From: Parabacteroides faecis
GTDB taxonomy: Bacteria; Bacteroidota; Bacteroidia; Bacteroidales; Tannerellaceae
DNA: 64,000 bases
NCBI RefSeq assembly: GCF_014647375.1
Contig: NZ_BMPB01000006.1
Coordinates: 1-64,000, forward strand
Reading direction: 5' to 3'
The position numbers and the translations under genes are program-made. The number at the start of each line of letters is the position of its first letter. The stretch's first letter is position 1. Of this stretch, positions 8,090-17,433 are shown one piece after another. The notes under the pieces are model-generated. The model ran no database searches. It was not told the DNA's origin and was given only the letters and a program-made list of their open reading frames with translations.

Positions 8090-11000
8090 TTACTTTTTTA
8101 CCGTCTGTAACATCACTTTCACCGCTTCTTCCAGTTGATGGTCTTCGCCTTTCAACTGTGATTCCGGGGTGTTGTAGATTTCAATATCCGGTTCCAGTTC
8201 ATGGTTCTCCAGGTAGTTGCCTTGCATATCCTGGACACCAACCTGCGGAATACCGAATATAATAGATGGATCGATCTGAGCTTCCCACCAAACGGCTGTC
8301 ATAGTTCCCGGTACGGGGGTACCGATCAGCTTACCGATACCCAATGTCTTGTATACCCAGGGGAAGCCGTGGGCGTTCGAATAGTTATCTTCGCAAACCA
8401 GTACACACGACGGTTTCAGCCATTTGTTGAACGGATCGCTACCGATATACTGTCCGCGTGGCATGAAACGCTGATATTCTTTACCGCTCAATAACGTAGC
8501 CAGGTCGTCATGCAACCAGCCGCCACCGTTGTGGCGGGTATCGACGATCACCGCTTCCTTGTTGCGGCAACGGCCCAGTAATTCGGAGTAGACTTCGCGG
8601 AAACTTTCGCTGTTCATGCCTTTGACATGTACATAGCCGATTTTTCCACCAGAAAGTTCGTCTACTCTCTTGCGGCAGTTTTCTACCCAACGTTTGTACA
8701 GCAGGTTCGACTGTTCACCGTAAGAGATCGGCTTAACCTGTTCCTCAAAACGTTCTTTCGTTGCCGGATTGTAAACGGACAATAGCACTTTTTTTCCGGT
8801 TTTTCCGCTTAACAACGGATAATAATCTTCCCCATTCTTAATCGGTTTCTCATTGATCTTTTCGATGATGCAACCCGGTTTGATCTTGGTATCTGCCAGG
8901 GTCAACGGGCCTTTTGCGATGATCTCGGCAATCTTCAAACCGTCGCCGTTGTAGCTGTTATCATAGAATGCCCCCAGGCAAGCCGTTGCCGGAGTAGAGG
9001 AGCTCCCATAGTAACGGGCACCTGTATGTGAACCGTTTAATTCGCCTAACAATTCCGATAACATTTCCTGGAAATCGTAATTGTTGTTGATGTGCGGCAA
9101 ATAGCGGGCATATGCTTTCTTATAGCCTTCCCAATCGATGCCATGGATAGTCGGATCATAGAATTTGTCTTCCACCTGACGCCATACATGACTGAAAATA
9201 TATTCACGTTCCTGTGGAGGACGGTAAGAAAATTCAGCTTTGAACGGGATGTTTTCAGTCTTGCTGTCCTTGACTGCTACCTTTTTCAATTGACCGCCCG
9301 ATACAAGGAAGAGGTTTTCACCCTTTTTGTCGGTAAACATTGTTCCGCCCCCAACACCTTTTATCAATAGTTTGGTCGTATTTTCTTTAAAGTTGCGTTC
9401 CCACAGATCGTAACCGCTTTCAAAAGCGGCGCAGTAATAAAGTTTATCGCCTTTTGGTGTCAATACGGCATCTCCCATGTTGGAAGAATTGATTGTCAGT
9501 CGGATAACACGGTCTTTTCGATTCTCCAGGTCAAACTTCAACGGATCGACAGGTTTATCCTTGTCGTCTTTTTTATCTTTATCGTCTTTCTTTTTATCCG
9601 CTTTTTTCTCTTTGGAATCCTTTTTATCATCCTTTTTGTCCTTGTCCTTCTCTTTGTCTTTATCTTCATCTTCGATCAGGGCGAGTTCTTCTTTGCTCAG
9701 ACGGAATTTATCGTAAGCTTCGGCGTCAAAGAACATGATATAGGTGTCGTCCTGTGAACCCCAGCTACCATGGCTACGGTAACCAGCCCGGTCGGACGAC
9801 CAGATCATTGCTTTCCCATCGAGTACCCATTTGGGATTACTGTCCGAATAACCGCTTTCCGTCAGATTGGTAATATCTCCGCTGCCATCCGCTTTTACCA
9901 GTGCGATGTCTTTGTTATTCCATCCGCCGATAGCTATATATTGTACCAGGAACCATTTGCTGTCGGGTGACCATTGATAAGTCTGATCTCCGTCGCTGTA
10001 GGAGTAATTGTATTTACCGTCCAAGACTGTACGTACCTGTTTACTTTTCAGATTGATCACACGCAATGTCGTACGATCTTCCAAGAAAGCAACCTCTTTT
10101 CCGTCAGGTGAATAAGCCGGTTGGAAAGATGTTTTTTCCGTTACAACCAGCGGTTCCTCTTTTATTTCCTGGGCATAGGTAAAATACTTATCGTCTTTAC
10201 GAACCAGGCTGCTCTGGTAGATACCCCATGTATCTCCTCGTTCTGCAGAATAAACCAGAGAACGACCGTCAGGGCTGAAATCAATATTACGCTCCTGTTG
10301 TGGTGTATCAGTGATCTGGCGGGTTGTCTCAAATTCAACGGAAGTAACATATACATCACCTCTTACGATAAAAGCCACCTCTTTCCCATTCGGAGATACG
10401 GCAATGCTGGTTGCTCCGTTCGACATCAGACGGTGGACCAGATCGTTCTCTGTCTGGTCAGAGATAATACTTACTTTAACTTTTGACGGTTGGCCGCCTT
10501 CTTTGACTGTATATATTTCACCGTCATATCCGTAGCAAAGCATTCCGTTATTGTCGGAAGTCAGGAAGCGGACGGGGTGTGTCGTATGATTGGTTATCTG
10601 TTTGCCATTTTTGCCGGTCAGGTCGTTTTTGAAAATGTTAAAACTACCTTTTTCTTCGCTCAGGTAATAAAAAGCTTTTCCGTCGGCTGTCCAGACCGGG
10701 TTACGGTCTTCACCGCGAAAAGTGGTGATCTTCTTGAAAGACCGCCCGTTATCCAATGAACATAGCCAGATATCACGTGTGATGGAAGACTGGTGATGTT
10801 TACGCCAGGGATCTTCATATCCTTTGAAGTCATTATACAACAGCTGGTTTCCGTCTTTGCTGAACGCTATATTTTCCATTGCCAGTGAAGAGTATAGCGT
10901 CGGTCGTCCTCCGGTCGTGCTGACCTGGTAGACCTGTGAAAACAGTGACGAAGGGAACTGGCTGTCTTTTACGTCCTGTTGGATAGAGGCTGTATAAAGA

Positions 11001-11362
11001 ACATGGTCGTTGTCGCTGAATGTTTGAGGATATTCGCTGGCCGAATGGGTCGTCAGTTGAGTCGGTGCGCCTCCTTCTTTATTCATAATGAAGACGTCGA
11101 AATTTCCGTTACGGTCGGAAGCGAAAGCGATCCGTTTTCCGTCGGGCGACCAGACCGGACGTGTGTCATGAGCCTGATGGGTTGTCAACTGGGTGGCTTT
11201 ACCACCGGTAGCCGGTACGGTATAGATATCACCTTTGTAGGTGAAAGCTATTGTTCCTCCGTCCGGAGAAATTGCCGGATAGCGCATCCATAACGGATCG
11301 TTGTCGGCAAAAACGGACCCTGTTAACAAAAGGGCCGATGTTAAGATTAGTAATTTTTTCAT
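8090..11362 (-). CDS. Tricorn-like S41 protease (paralogue 1)
   Basis: This 1090-residue secreted protein has a signal peptide (SALLLTGSVFA, about 8-18). Two regions of PD40/WD40-like beta-propeller repeats follow (SPDG and SPDSKW motifs across about 30-550), then a lysine/aspartate linker (about 558-602), a helical and PDZ region (about 700-880), and an S41 peptidase domain. Catalytic candidates are His779 in NGSHTG and nucleophile Ser995 in NYSNAHG, with a Glu in ENHELEPD. Archaeal Tricorn (1071 residues) trims peptides from the proteasome; this exported version probably degrades peptides in the periplasm. A close paralogue lies at 25204. Confidence 0.9.
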   Translation of the reverse strand: MKKLLILTSALLLTGSVFADNDPLWMRYPAISPDGGTIAFTYKGDIYTVPATGGKATQLTTHQAHDTRPVWSPDGKRIAFASDRNGNFDVFIMNKEGGAPTQLTTHSASEYPQTFSDNDHVLYTASIQQDVKDSQFPSSLFSQVYQVSTTGGRPTLYSSLAMENIAFSKDGNQLLYNDFKGYEDPWRKHHQSSITRDIWLCSLDNGRSFKKITTFRGEDRNPVWTADGKAFYYLSEEKGSFNIFKNDLTGKNGKQITNHTTHPVRFLTSDNNGMLCYGYDGEIYTVKEGGQPSKVKVSIISDQTENDLVHRLMSNGATSIAVSPNGKEVAFIVRGDVYVTSVEFETTRQITDTPQQERNIDFSPDGRSLVYSAERGDTWGIYQSSLVRKDDKYFTYAQEIKEEPLVVTEKTSFQPAYSPDGKEVAFLEDRTTLRVINLKSKQVRTVLDGKYNYSYSDGDQTYQWSPDSKWFLVQYIAIGGWNNKDIALVKADGSGDITNLTESGYSDSNPKWVLDGKAMIWSSDRAGYRSHGSWGSQDDTYIMFFDAEAYDKFRLSKEELALIEDEDKDKEKDKDKKDDKKDSKEKKADKKKDDKDKKDDKDKPVDPLKFDLENRKDRVIRLTINSSNMGDAVLTPKGDKLYYCAAFESGYDLWERNFKENTTKLLIKGVGGGTMFTDKKGENLFLVSGGQLKKVAVKDSKTENIPFKAEFSYRPPQEREYIFSHVWRQVEDKFYDPTIHGIDWEGYKKAYARYLPHINNNYDFQEMLSELLGELNGSHTGARYYGSSSTPATACLGAFYDNSYNGDGLKIAEIIAKGPLTLADTKIKPGCIIEKINEKPIKNGEDYYPLLSGKTGKKVLLSVYNPATKERFEEQVKPISYGEQSNLLYKRWVENCRKRVDELSGGKIGYVHVKGMNSESFREVYSELLGRCRNKEAVIVDTRHNGGGWLHDDLATLLSGKEYQRFMPRGQYIGSDPFNKWLKPSCVLVCEDNYSNAHGFPWVYKTLGIGKLIGTPVPGTMTAVWWEAQIDPSIIFGIPQVGVQDMQGNYLENHELEPDIEIYNTPESQLKGEDHQLEEAVKVMLQTVKK

Positions 11363-11379
11363 GCGTTTATGAATTTCTA

Positions 11380-11387
11380 CAAAAGTA
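11380..11387 (-). promoter_or_regulatory. Candidate -7 box for Tricorn paralogue 1
   Basis: The minus strand reads TACTTTTG, matching TAnnTTTG, 18 bp upstream of the ATG, which predicts a very short leader. Confidence 0.45.
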
Positions 11388-11414
11388 CAGGATTATTTTC
11401 ACACATGAAAAAAA

Positions 11415-14400
11415 TTAGGAAGATCTCTCTATCTGATGTTCCTGGTATTCACTAGGACTTTCTCCAAAATGTCTTTTAAAACATTCACGAAAATATTTGG
11501 GTGAATTGAATCCGCACCGGTAAGCAATTTCACTGACAGTCAGATCACTGTCGGACAGGAGTTTTTTGGCCTGCTCCAATCGGATGTTCTTTAGAAAATC
11601 GTTGGGAGTCTGATTGGTCAGCTGCTTTATTTTTTTGTAGAAAGGAGTATGGCTCATACCCAGTTCTTTCCCCAGGTCGTCTATTTTCAAATCGGAATTG
11701 CTCAGGTTCTCCTTTATTATTCCGATCAGGTGAAGAAGGAATTGATTGTCTTTATCTTCAACAATAACTTTTTCGGGCTGAAGGGCCTGCAAGGTATTAT
11801 TCCGTCGGGAGATAAGTATGCGGCTTTGCAGAATGTTTACAATTTTTGATTGCAGGATCGAGGGATTGAACGGCTTAGTGAGGTAATCGTCTGCACCGGC
11901 ATCCAATCCCTCCACCTGATTCATGTCGGAAGCCAGGGCTGTCAACATGATGAAAGGAATGTGACAGGTATTGACATTCTGTTTTATATGTTTACAGAAT
12001 TCTCTTCCGTCCATCTCCTGCATTAATATATCGGAAAGAATAACATCGGGTTGTTCCTTTTGAGCGATCTCCAATGCTTCCTTACCGTTTTCTGCAGTTA
12101 ATATGTTGTAGGCATTTGACAAAAGGCTTGCGATATATATACGAAGCTCTTTGTTATCTTCCGCGATCAGAATAGTATGATGTTTAACCGCAGCTTCTTC
12201 ATCCTGTTTTTTTTCGTTTATTTCGTTTGAAGGAACCGATAATGATTCCTTTTCCACTAAAGTCTTAATTTGCTGTTTGTCTGATTCTACGGACTCGATA
12301 TAAGGAATTTCGACAATGAAAAGACTCCCTTTTCCTATCTCACTTTCTACTTTGATATTGCCTTGATGCAGACTCACTAATTTTTTTACAAGGGCTAATC
12401 CTATTCCGGTACCGGCCGTAATATCTTGTTTTATCTGGTAGAAACGTTCGAAGATAAACTCCTGCTGATCTTTCGGTATTCCTTTTCCTGAATCTTTGAT
12501 GCAGATGTATATTTTTGAATTTGTTTCTTCCTTGTCTTTTCGTAAGGAAAGGATTATTTGTCCGTTTTCAGGTGTATGTTTAATCGCATTCGACAATAAA
12601 TTGGAGATGATTTTCTGAATTATGACAGAATCTGCCTGACATATTAGAGCCTCCTCGTCATAATCGAACTGTAGGTTGATCCGTTTTTCTTTTGCTAAAG
12701 GGTAGAAGGGCTGGATCTCGTTTTTTAAAATGGCCGAGAGGTCGGAACAGACTGGCGAAAAGGAGAAAAATCCGGCTTCGGATTTCGAGAAATCAAGAAG
12801 TTCGTTTACTAATCCTAATAGTTTCAACCCATTATTTTGAATGATTTTCAGATATTCGTGTTGCATAGCCTTACCGACATTCTTGTTCAGTATACTGTTC
12901 ACAGGACTGAGTATTAGTGTTAAAGGCGTTCGGAATTCATGGGTGATATTTGAAAAGAACTGTATTTTTAGTGAGTTTAATTTTTCCAGTTGCTTTCGTT
13001 CGAACTGCTCATTGGCCAATAAATTTCTCATTTTTATACGGTTGGTGTAAAAGCGGGTAATCAGGTAAAAGGTATAGATGATAATAATAATGTATATGGC
13101 ATAGGCCCAAATGGTTCTCCACCAAGGAGGAAGGATAACGATTTTCAGCGTACTGCCATATTCATCCCATATTCCGTCGTTGTTGGAAGCGATAACCTGA
13201 AAGTGATAAGTTCCCGGATCCAGGTTGGTGAACATGACATTTCGTTGTTGACCAACGAATCTCCATTGGCTATCATAATTTTTTAACCGGTAGGCATATT
13301 GATTTTTTTCCGTGTTAGTATAGTTCAATGCTACGTAATGGAGGCTGAATACTGAATTTTCGGGAGAAATCCGAATCTCATTTTTTCCGGTGACCGGTAG
13401 ATAATGTGTTTTTTCTATCTTTTCTTCCTGATCGTTATTATAGAACTGACAATCGGTAATAATCACTTTAGGCAGGTTGGGATTGACAGAAATTTGTTTG
13501 GGGTCGAAATGATAAATGCCATTGACGCAGCCAAAGAAAAATTTACCGTCCTGGTCATGTAAAAAGCTCATATTATTAAATTCCCGGTTCAGAATACCGT
13601 CCTCGGGACCGAAATTGGTAAATCTTTCATCATCTAAATTCAGACAACTTAAACCTTTGTCGGTAGAGATCCATAGGTGATTGTTATCCTGATCATACAA
13701 TAAACCTTTTATCAGGTTGCCCGGCAGTCCGTCGTTAGTTGTATAATGTTGGATTTCTCCGGATTGGAGGGTATATTTTATAATACCGTTATACGTCCCC
13801 AGCCATAATATTTCGTTTATGAACCGGATGGGGGCGATTTTGTTTTTGTCTGCATACGGATTTTCTTGATCGGGTTGACAGATTAACTGAAATTCATTGC
13901 TAAATTCCTCATAGCAGAATAGTCCGCAGATGCTTCCTGCCCAAATCCTCCCTTCGCAATCTTCGTAAAGGGACAGGATATTGTTGGGGTTAAGTTGATT
14001 GTTGAATGTCCGGTAGAACTCTTCGAGTATTTGTTTTCCGGGGTTGTAACGGAATATTTTCCCTTGTGAGGTAGCAATCCAGATGTGATGCTTTTTATCT
14101 TCGATGATAAATTTGATAGTTGTGGAAGAGGACAGCTTTTGCCGGATAAGCCGCTCTATATGGCTTCTTTCCGGTTCCGGTCCAAGTATTTTCAATGATT
14201 TATCGTATGTTCCGATCCAGGTGAAACCTCTGGAGTCATATAGGGAACTATTGATAGGTGTGTCTTTTAATCCTGTAAACCTCTCATTTGCTTCGTGTGG
14301 AGCAATTTTATTGGTTGTTTTGTCATATATATAAAGACCTTTATTGTCTATGCCTACCAATAGCTTTTGTTCGCCTTGTTTACTAAGAGTCAAAACAGAC

Positions 14401-15473
14401 TGGATACTGTTGTGCGAAAGGTCTTTTGACAAGATAGGGATATATTTGAATAGATTACGGTTGGGGTCGAATTTATTGATGCCTCCGTTGGTGGTACCGA
14501 CCCATAAAATGTTGGTACGATCTTTATAAAGGCAAGTAACTGCGTCGGAGTTCAGGTTTTTATTATTGACAGTGCCAATGGTGGTACTATTTCCGGTTTG
14601 TGTATTATATTCGAGTAGACCGCTGTTTTCTGTCGCAATCATGATACGGGTATCGGAGATAGCACAGAGGCTCTGTATGTCTTTGATAGTTATAACCGGG
14701 GATGCCTCTCCGTATTTTAATAGTCCCTTTTCTTTACTTCCGATCCATAGTTCGCCGTTGGAAGCATTCAAAAAAGAAATAATGGAGACATGCGTATGGA
14801 GTGAGTCGAGTGATGTCTGATACATTTGTTTGCTTTTTGTATCTAAGTGCATAAGTCCGAGCTTTGAACAACCGATCAATAAAGAATCACGGTAAGAGGT
14901 AACCGTGCGGATAGGATCCTGGCGGATGGTAATATACGACTCCAGTTGTTTTTCTTTCGGTAAATAAGCGTATAGCATACCTCCGGCCGTACCGATCCAG
15001 AGTGTCTGATTTTGATCTTCGAACAGCGCCGTGACATGACGATTAGCAGGAGAATAGCCTGATAATTGTTCTAAATCGACATGTTCGAAATTATCTGTTT
15101 GAGGTTGGTAGTAACAGACTCCGTTGTTTGTTCCGATCCATAATCGCTCCGATGAATCATTATAAATAGTAGAGATATAATTTCCTTTTAATGAATGAAT
15201 GTCATTAGGAATACTATAATATTCTCTCATTCGGTAACCGTCGTATTTATTTACTCCGTTGGTGGTGCCGATCCATATAAATCCCTGCGAATCCTGTTGG
15301 ATACAGGTGATGTAGTTTTGTGATAGCCCATGTGTGGTTGTTATTTGCTCAAAATAATAGTCATATAAGGTTTGTGCATTTGTTACACCATGCAAGATCA
15401 CGCAAAAAAATAACAAGTGTATTCTTTTTAGCGTTCGTATCCGGGGATTATCTAAAATTTGTAATGTATTCAT
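11415..15473 (-). CDS. Hybrid two-component system sensor/regulator (SusR-like HTCS)
   Basis: This 1352-residue inner-membrane protein fuses a whole signalling pathway. A signal segment is followed by two periplasmic propellers built of Reg_prop repeats (IWIGT-type motifs, about 30-670), a Y_Y_Y domain (about 680-750) and a membrane helix (about 765-790). The cytosolic part has HisKA with NITHEFRTPLTL (phospho-His ~845), HATPase (NLLSNAIKHT, DSGKGIP, GTGIGLALVKKL), a receiver domain with Asp ~1148 in VILSDILMQEMDG, and a C-terminal AraC helix-turn-helix. It diverges from PUL A and likely activates it when the propellers bind an oligosaccharide. ATG 15473 is preferred over 15512 because the signal peptide follows it. 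Confidence 0.93.
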   Translation of the reverse strand: MNTLQILDNPRIRTLKRIHLLFFCVILHGVTNAQTLYDYYFEQITTTHGLSQNYITCIQQDSQGFIWIGTTNGVNKYDGYRMREYYSIPNDIHSLKGNYISTIYNDSSERLWIGTNNGVCYYQPQTDNFEHVDLEQLSGYSPANRHVTALFEDQNQTLWIGTAGGMLYAYLPKEKQLESYITIRQDPIRTVTSYRDSLLIGCSKLGLMHLDTKSKQMYQTSLDSLHTHVSIISFLNASNGELWIGSKEKGLLKYGEASPVITIKDIQSLCAISDTRIMIATENSGLLEYNTQTGNSTTIGTVNNKNLNSDAVTCLYKDRTNILWVGTTNGGINKFDPNRNLFKYIPILSKDLSHNSIQSVLTLSKQGEQKLLVGIDNKGLYIYDKTTNKIAPHEANERFTGLKDTPINSSLYDSRGFTWIGTYDKSLKILGPEPERSHIERLIRQKLSSSTTIKFIIEDKKHHIWIATSQGKIFRYNPGKQILEEFYRTFNNQLNPNNILSLYEDCEGRIWAGSICGLFCYEEFSNEFQLICQPDQENPYADKNKIAPIRFINEILWLGTYNGIIKYTLQSGEIQHYTTNDGLPGNLIKGLLYDQDNNHLWISTDKGLSCLNLDDERFTNFGPEDGILNREFNNMSFLHDQDGKFFFGCVNGIYHFDPKQISVNPNLPKVIITDCQFYNNDQEEKIEKTHYLPVTGKNEIRISPENSVFSLHYVALNYTNTEKNQYAYRLKNYDSQWRFVGQQRNVMFTNLDPGTYHFQVIASNNDGIWDEYGSTLKIVILPPWWRTIWAYAIYIIIIIYTFYLITRFYTNRIKMRNLLANEQFERKQLEKLNSLKIQFFSNITHEFRTPLTLILSPVNSILNKNVGKAMQHEYLKIIQNNGLKLLGLVNELLDFSKSEAGFFSFSPVCSDLSAILKNEIQPFYPLAKEKRINLQFDYDEEALICQADSVIIQKIISNLLSNAIKHTPENGQIILSLRKDKEETNSKIYICIKDSGKGIPKDQQEFIFERFYQIKQDITAGTGIGLALVKKLVSLHQGNIKVESEIGKGSLFIVEIPYIESVESDKQQIKTLVEKESLSVPSNEINEKKQDEEAAVKHHTILIAEDNKELRIYIASLLSNAYNILTAENGKEALEIAQKEQPDVILSDILMQEMDGREFCKHIKQNVNTCHIPFIMLTALASDMNQVEGLDAGADDYLTKPFNPSILQSKIVNILQSRILISRRNNTLQALQPEKVIVEDKDNQFLLHLIGIIKENLSNSDLKIDDLGKELGMSHTPFYKKIKQLTNQTPNDFLKNIRLEQAKKLLSDSDLTVSEIAYRCGFNSPKYFRECFKRHFGESPSEYQEHQIERSS

Positions 15474-15730
15474 TTCATTAAAACTGTGGTTGCTTAATAA
15501 TAAATAGTACAAACGAACCTCTTACTTTGGTAAGCTCTGTTTGCTAATGGTAGAGGTATGATTTTCTTTGAAAAAATTAATGGTATTTTTGTTTTTACTC
15601 CTTTCTCTCTTTCCAGCTTCCAATTGTCATAAGCTAGCCGTTTTTCCTACAGTAAATCTCCTTTTATACGCTCTCCTATTTCTCAAATTTAGATTATCTG
15701 GTGAGATATATCCTCTTATTTTTAAAAAAA

Positions 15731-15772
15731 GTAGGATTTTTCTCCTTTTTGGTAGGATTTTTTCTTTTGACT
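15731..15772 (+). promoter_or_regulatory. Putative HTCS operator (21-bp direct repeats)
   Basis: GTAGGATTTTT occurs at 15731-15741 and again at 15752-15762, both followed by a C/T-rich tail. The start-to-start spacing is exactly 21 bp, two helical turns, which suits two AraC-type domains binding one DNA face. It lies ~60-100 bp upstream of the -7 box of PUL A. Assignment to the adjacent sensor is inferred. Confidence 0.55.
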
Positions 15773-15828
15773 GAGAATATACGACCTGTTTAAAACATAT
15801 TTCAGAAACCTGTCTTGGGAGGGAAAAT

Positions 15829-15836
15829 TACATTTG
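15829..15836 (+). promoter_or_regulatory. Candidate -7 box of PUL A
   Basis: TACATTTG matches TAnnTTTG and precedes the first gene of PUL A by 59 bp. No good -33 TTTG lies at the standard spacing, as expected for an activator-dependent promoter. Confidence 0.45.
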
Positions 15837-15894
15837 CCAATGTCTTTCGGATGAAATTCAAGCATGTAAATTTTCAATTATTAACTTTTAAAGA

Positions 15895-17412
15895 ATGTTC
15901 CTGATGACACAAAAGGTATGGAAATATCTGGTACTCTTTCTGACTGGAAGTTTGTTTCTGTTTGTGGGTTGTTCGGAAAAGGAGAACAACAAAAAAGACG
16001 ATAATGGCTCCATCGAAGAAATCTCTGCAGAACGGTTCCGCAGTAACCGTATATTCATTAAGCATGGGTTGCAGATACAATGTTGGTTGGCTACCGATAA
16101 TTTCAAGTTAGCAGGTGAGGCAGGTCAACCGGCCTATGTGATGCAGCCGTCGGATTGGGCATTGACGGGATTTACCGGTCCGACTTTTTATGGTCCTCCT
16201 CTGGTCAACACCTCTTTTTTTAAACATTTCCCGGGAAATCAATGGGCTATTGCGAAAGCACCACATGGCGACCAGATAAAGGTTGGTCCCACCGATCATG
16301 AAAAGCAAAGCGGTTTCCTGTCAGACGATCAGAAAACTTATCTCGATAAACTGGTTACGATTTGTTTTGGCGATGAAGAGGTTTACTCCGATACGAATCT
16401 TTATTTCCTGAAAGATTGGTATTTGACGGCAAGAAAACATTATCCGGATGCCCTGTTACACAATAACCAATATCCGGGATTGTGGTCTACTTCCAATCTG
16501 CGCAAATATGTGAAGGTGGCCCTGCCGGATCTGATAACCTACGACAGGTACTATTTCCATACTTCTGACAACGACGATTATATCGGTGCGAGAGACATGT
16601 CCCAGCATCTGAAAACTTATCGTGATGTTGCTTTGGAAGGGTGGGATGGAAATAAAAAGGAGTATATCGCTTTCGGACAATACATTCAGGGATTTGTGAA
16701 TCAAGGTACCTATAAACTGACCGAATCTCAGCTTCGCCTGTATTATTTTATGACTCTGACATTCGGCGGAAAATGGTTGAATTGGTTCCGTTATCTGCAA
16801 GGTGACGGCTATGGCGGAGCTACGGCACCGACTCCCTGGTCGCTCTTGTTTGAAAACGGTATACCGGGACGTCCTTCCATTTACATGACCTGGGCTAACC
16901 AGTGTAATAAGGAATGTTTGAATCTGGGTGATTACCTGGTTCGCCTGAAAACATCCGATGTACGTTATGTCGCCGGAACTTCCCGTTATTCGGAAGGGCA
17001 ACCGGATAATGTCGATGTTTTCAATCCGGCAGGTAGTTGTATCAAGCAAATCTGCGGACGTTTTTTTATTGACGGACTTGAGGCGGATGACGGTGCCGAC
17101 CTCTATCTGGGTTATTTCGATATTATACCGAAAGAAGAACAGGGCGATCCCTCTTTTTTCAGGAAACAGAATGCCGATTTCTTTATGGTGACTAACGGTA
17201 TGGCATCGAAATTGGAACAAGAGGCAACAGCCCTTAGCCAGATGGTGACACTCACGCTCGATTTATCTGATTTTGACAATCAAAAACTCTATTGGGTCAA
17301 CACGGAAACCGGTGAAAAAGAGGAGCTGGAAGCCGTGAACAGAACAGAAGAAGGTTCGACCTACAAATTCTTGTTGAAAGGTGGAACCGGAACTTTATTT
17401 ATTGTGGAATAA
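15895..17412 (+). CDS. PUL A lipoprotein, possible TIM-barrel glycosidase of unknown family
   Basis: I cannot place this 505-residue protein in a named family. It has a lipoprotein signal (SLFLFVGCSE, Cys26) with a charged, low-complexity stretch behind it. The body (about 45-400) shows strand-loop motifs like those of TIM-barrel hydrolases: FGDEEVYSD (about 161), DALLHNNQYPG (about 188), LPDLITYDRYY (about 211) and TFGGKWLNWFRY (about 288). Acidic residues such as those of FGDEEVYSD are candidate catalytic groups. A beta-rich C-terminal domain follows (about 430-505). It is the first gene of PUL A, 21 nt before susC, so it is likely a surface enzyme or binding protein. ATG 15904 is an alternative start. 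Confidence 0.7.
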   Translation: MFLMTQKVWKYLVLFLTGSLFLFVGCSEKENNKKDDNGSIEEISAERFRSNRIFIKHGLQIQCWLATDNFKLAGEAGQPAYVMQPSDWALTGFTGPTFYGPPLVNTSFFKHFPGNQWAIAKAPHGDQIKVGPTDHEKQSGFLSDDQKTYLDKLVTICFGDEEVYSDTNLYFLKDWYLTARKHYPDALLHNNQYPGLWSTSNLRKYVKVALPDLITYDRYYFHTSDNDDYIGARDMSQHLKTYRDVALEGWDGNKKEYIAFGQYIQGFVNQGTYKLTESQLRLYYFMTLTFGGKWLNWFRYLQGDGYGGATAPTPWSLLFENGIPGRPSIYMTWANQCNKECLNLGDYLVRLKTSDVRYVAGTSRYSEGQPDNVDVFNPAGSCIKQICGRFFIDGLEADDGADLYLGYFDIIPKEEQGDPSFFRKQNADFFMVTNGMASKLEQEATALSQMVTLTLDLSDFDNQKLYWVNTETGEKEELEAVNRTEEGSTYKFLLKGGTGTLFIVE

Positions 17413-17433
17413 TCTTATTTTAAACGTGTTATT

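Larger units (their letters stand above)
15474..15894. other. Divergent regulatory region between the HTCS gene and PUL A
   Basis: This 421-nt AT-rich interval separates the divergent sensor gene and PUL A. It contains a tandem direct repeat (15731-15772) and a -7 box (15829-15836). A 68-codon frame at 15568 is judged non-coding. No other gene is visible. Confidence 0.7.

Noticed and set aside
8090-8500. Suspected loss of the catalytic serine in Tricorn paralogue 1 (NYSNAHG versus YSASDGD)
   Set aside because: Aligning on the following Phe and on YSNAE-type S41 motifs places Ser995 at the nucleophile position, so the site appears intact.
9477-9716. Ser/Leu-rich 79-codon plus-strand frame
   Set aside because: It is the antisense reading of the Lys/Asp linker of Tricorn paralogue 1, which explains its odd composition.
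15568-15774. 68-codon plus-strand frame between the HTCS gene and PUL A
   Set aside because: Low-complexity hydrophobic translation, contains the putative operator repeats and matches no family.
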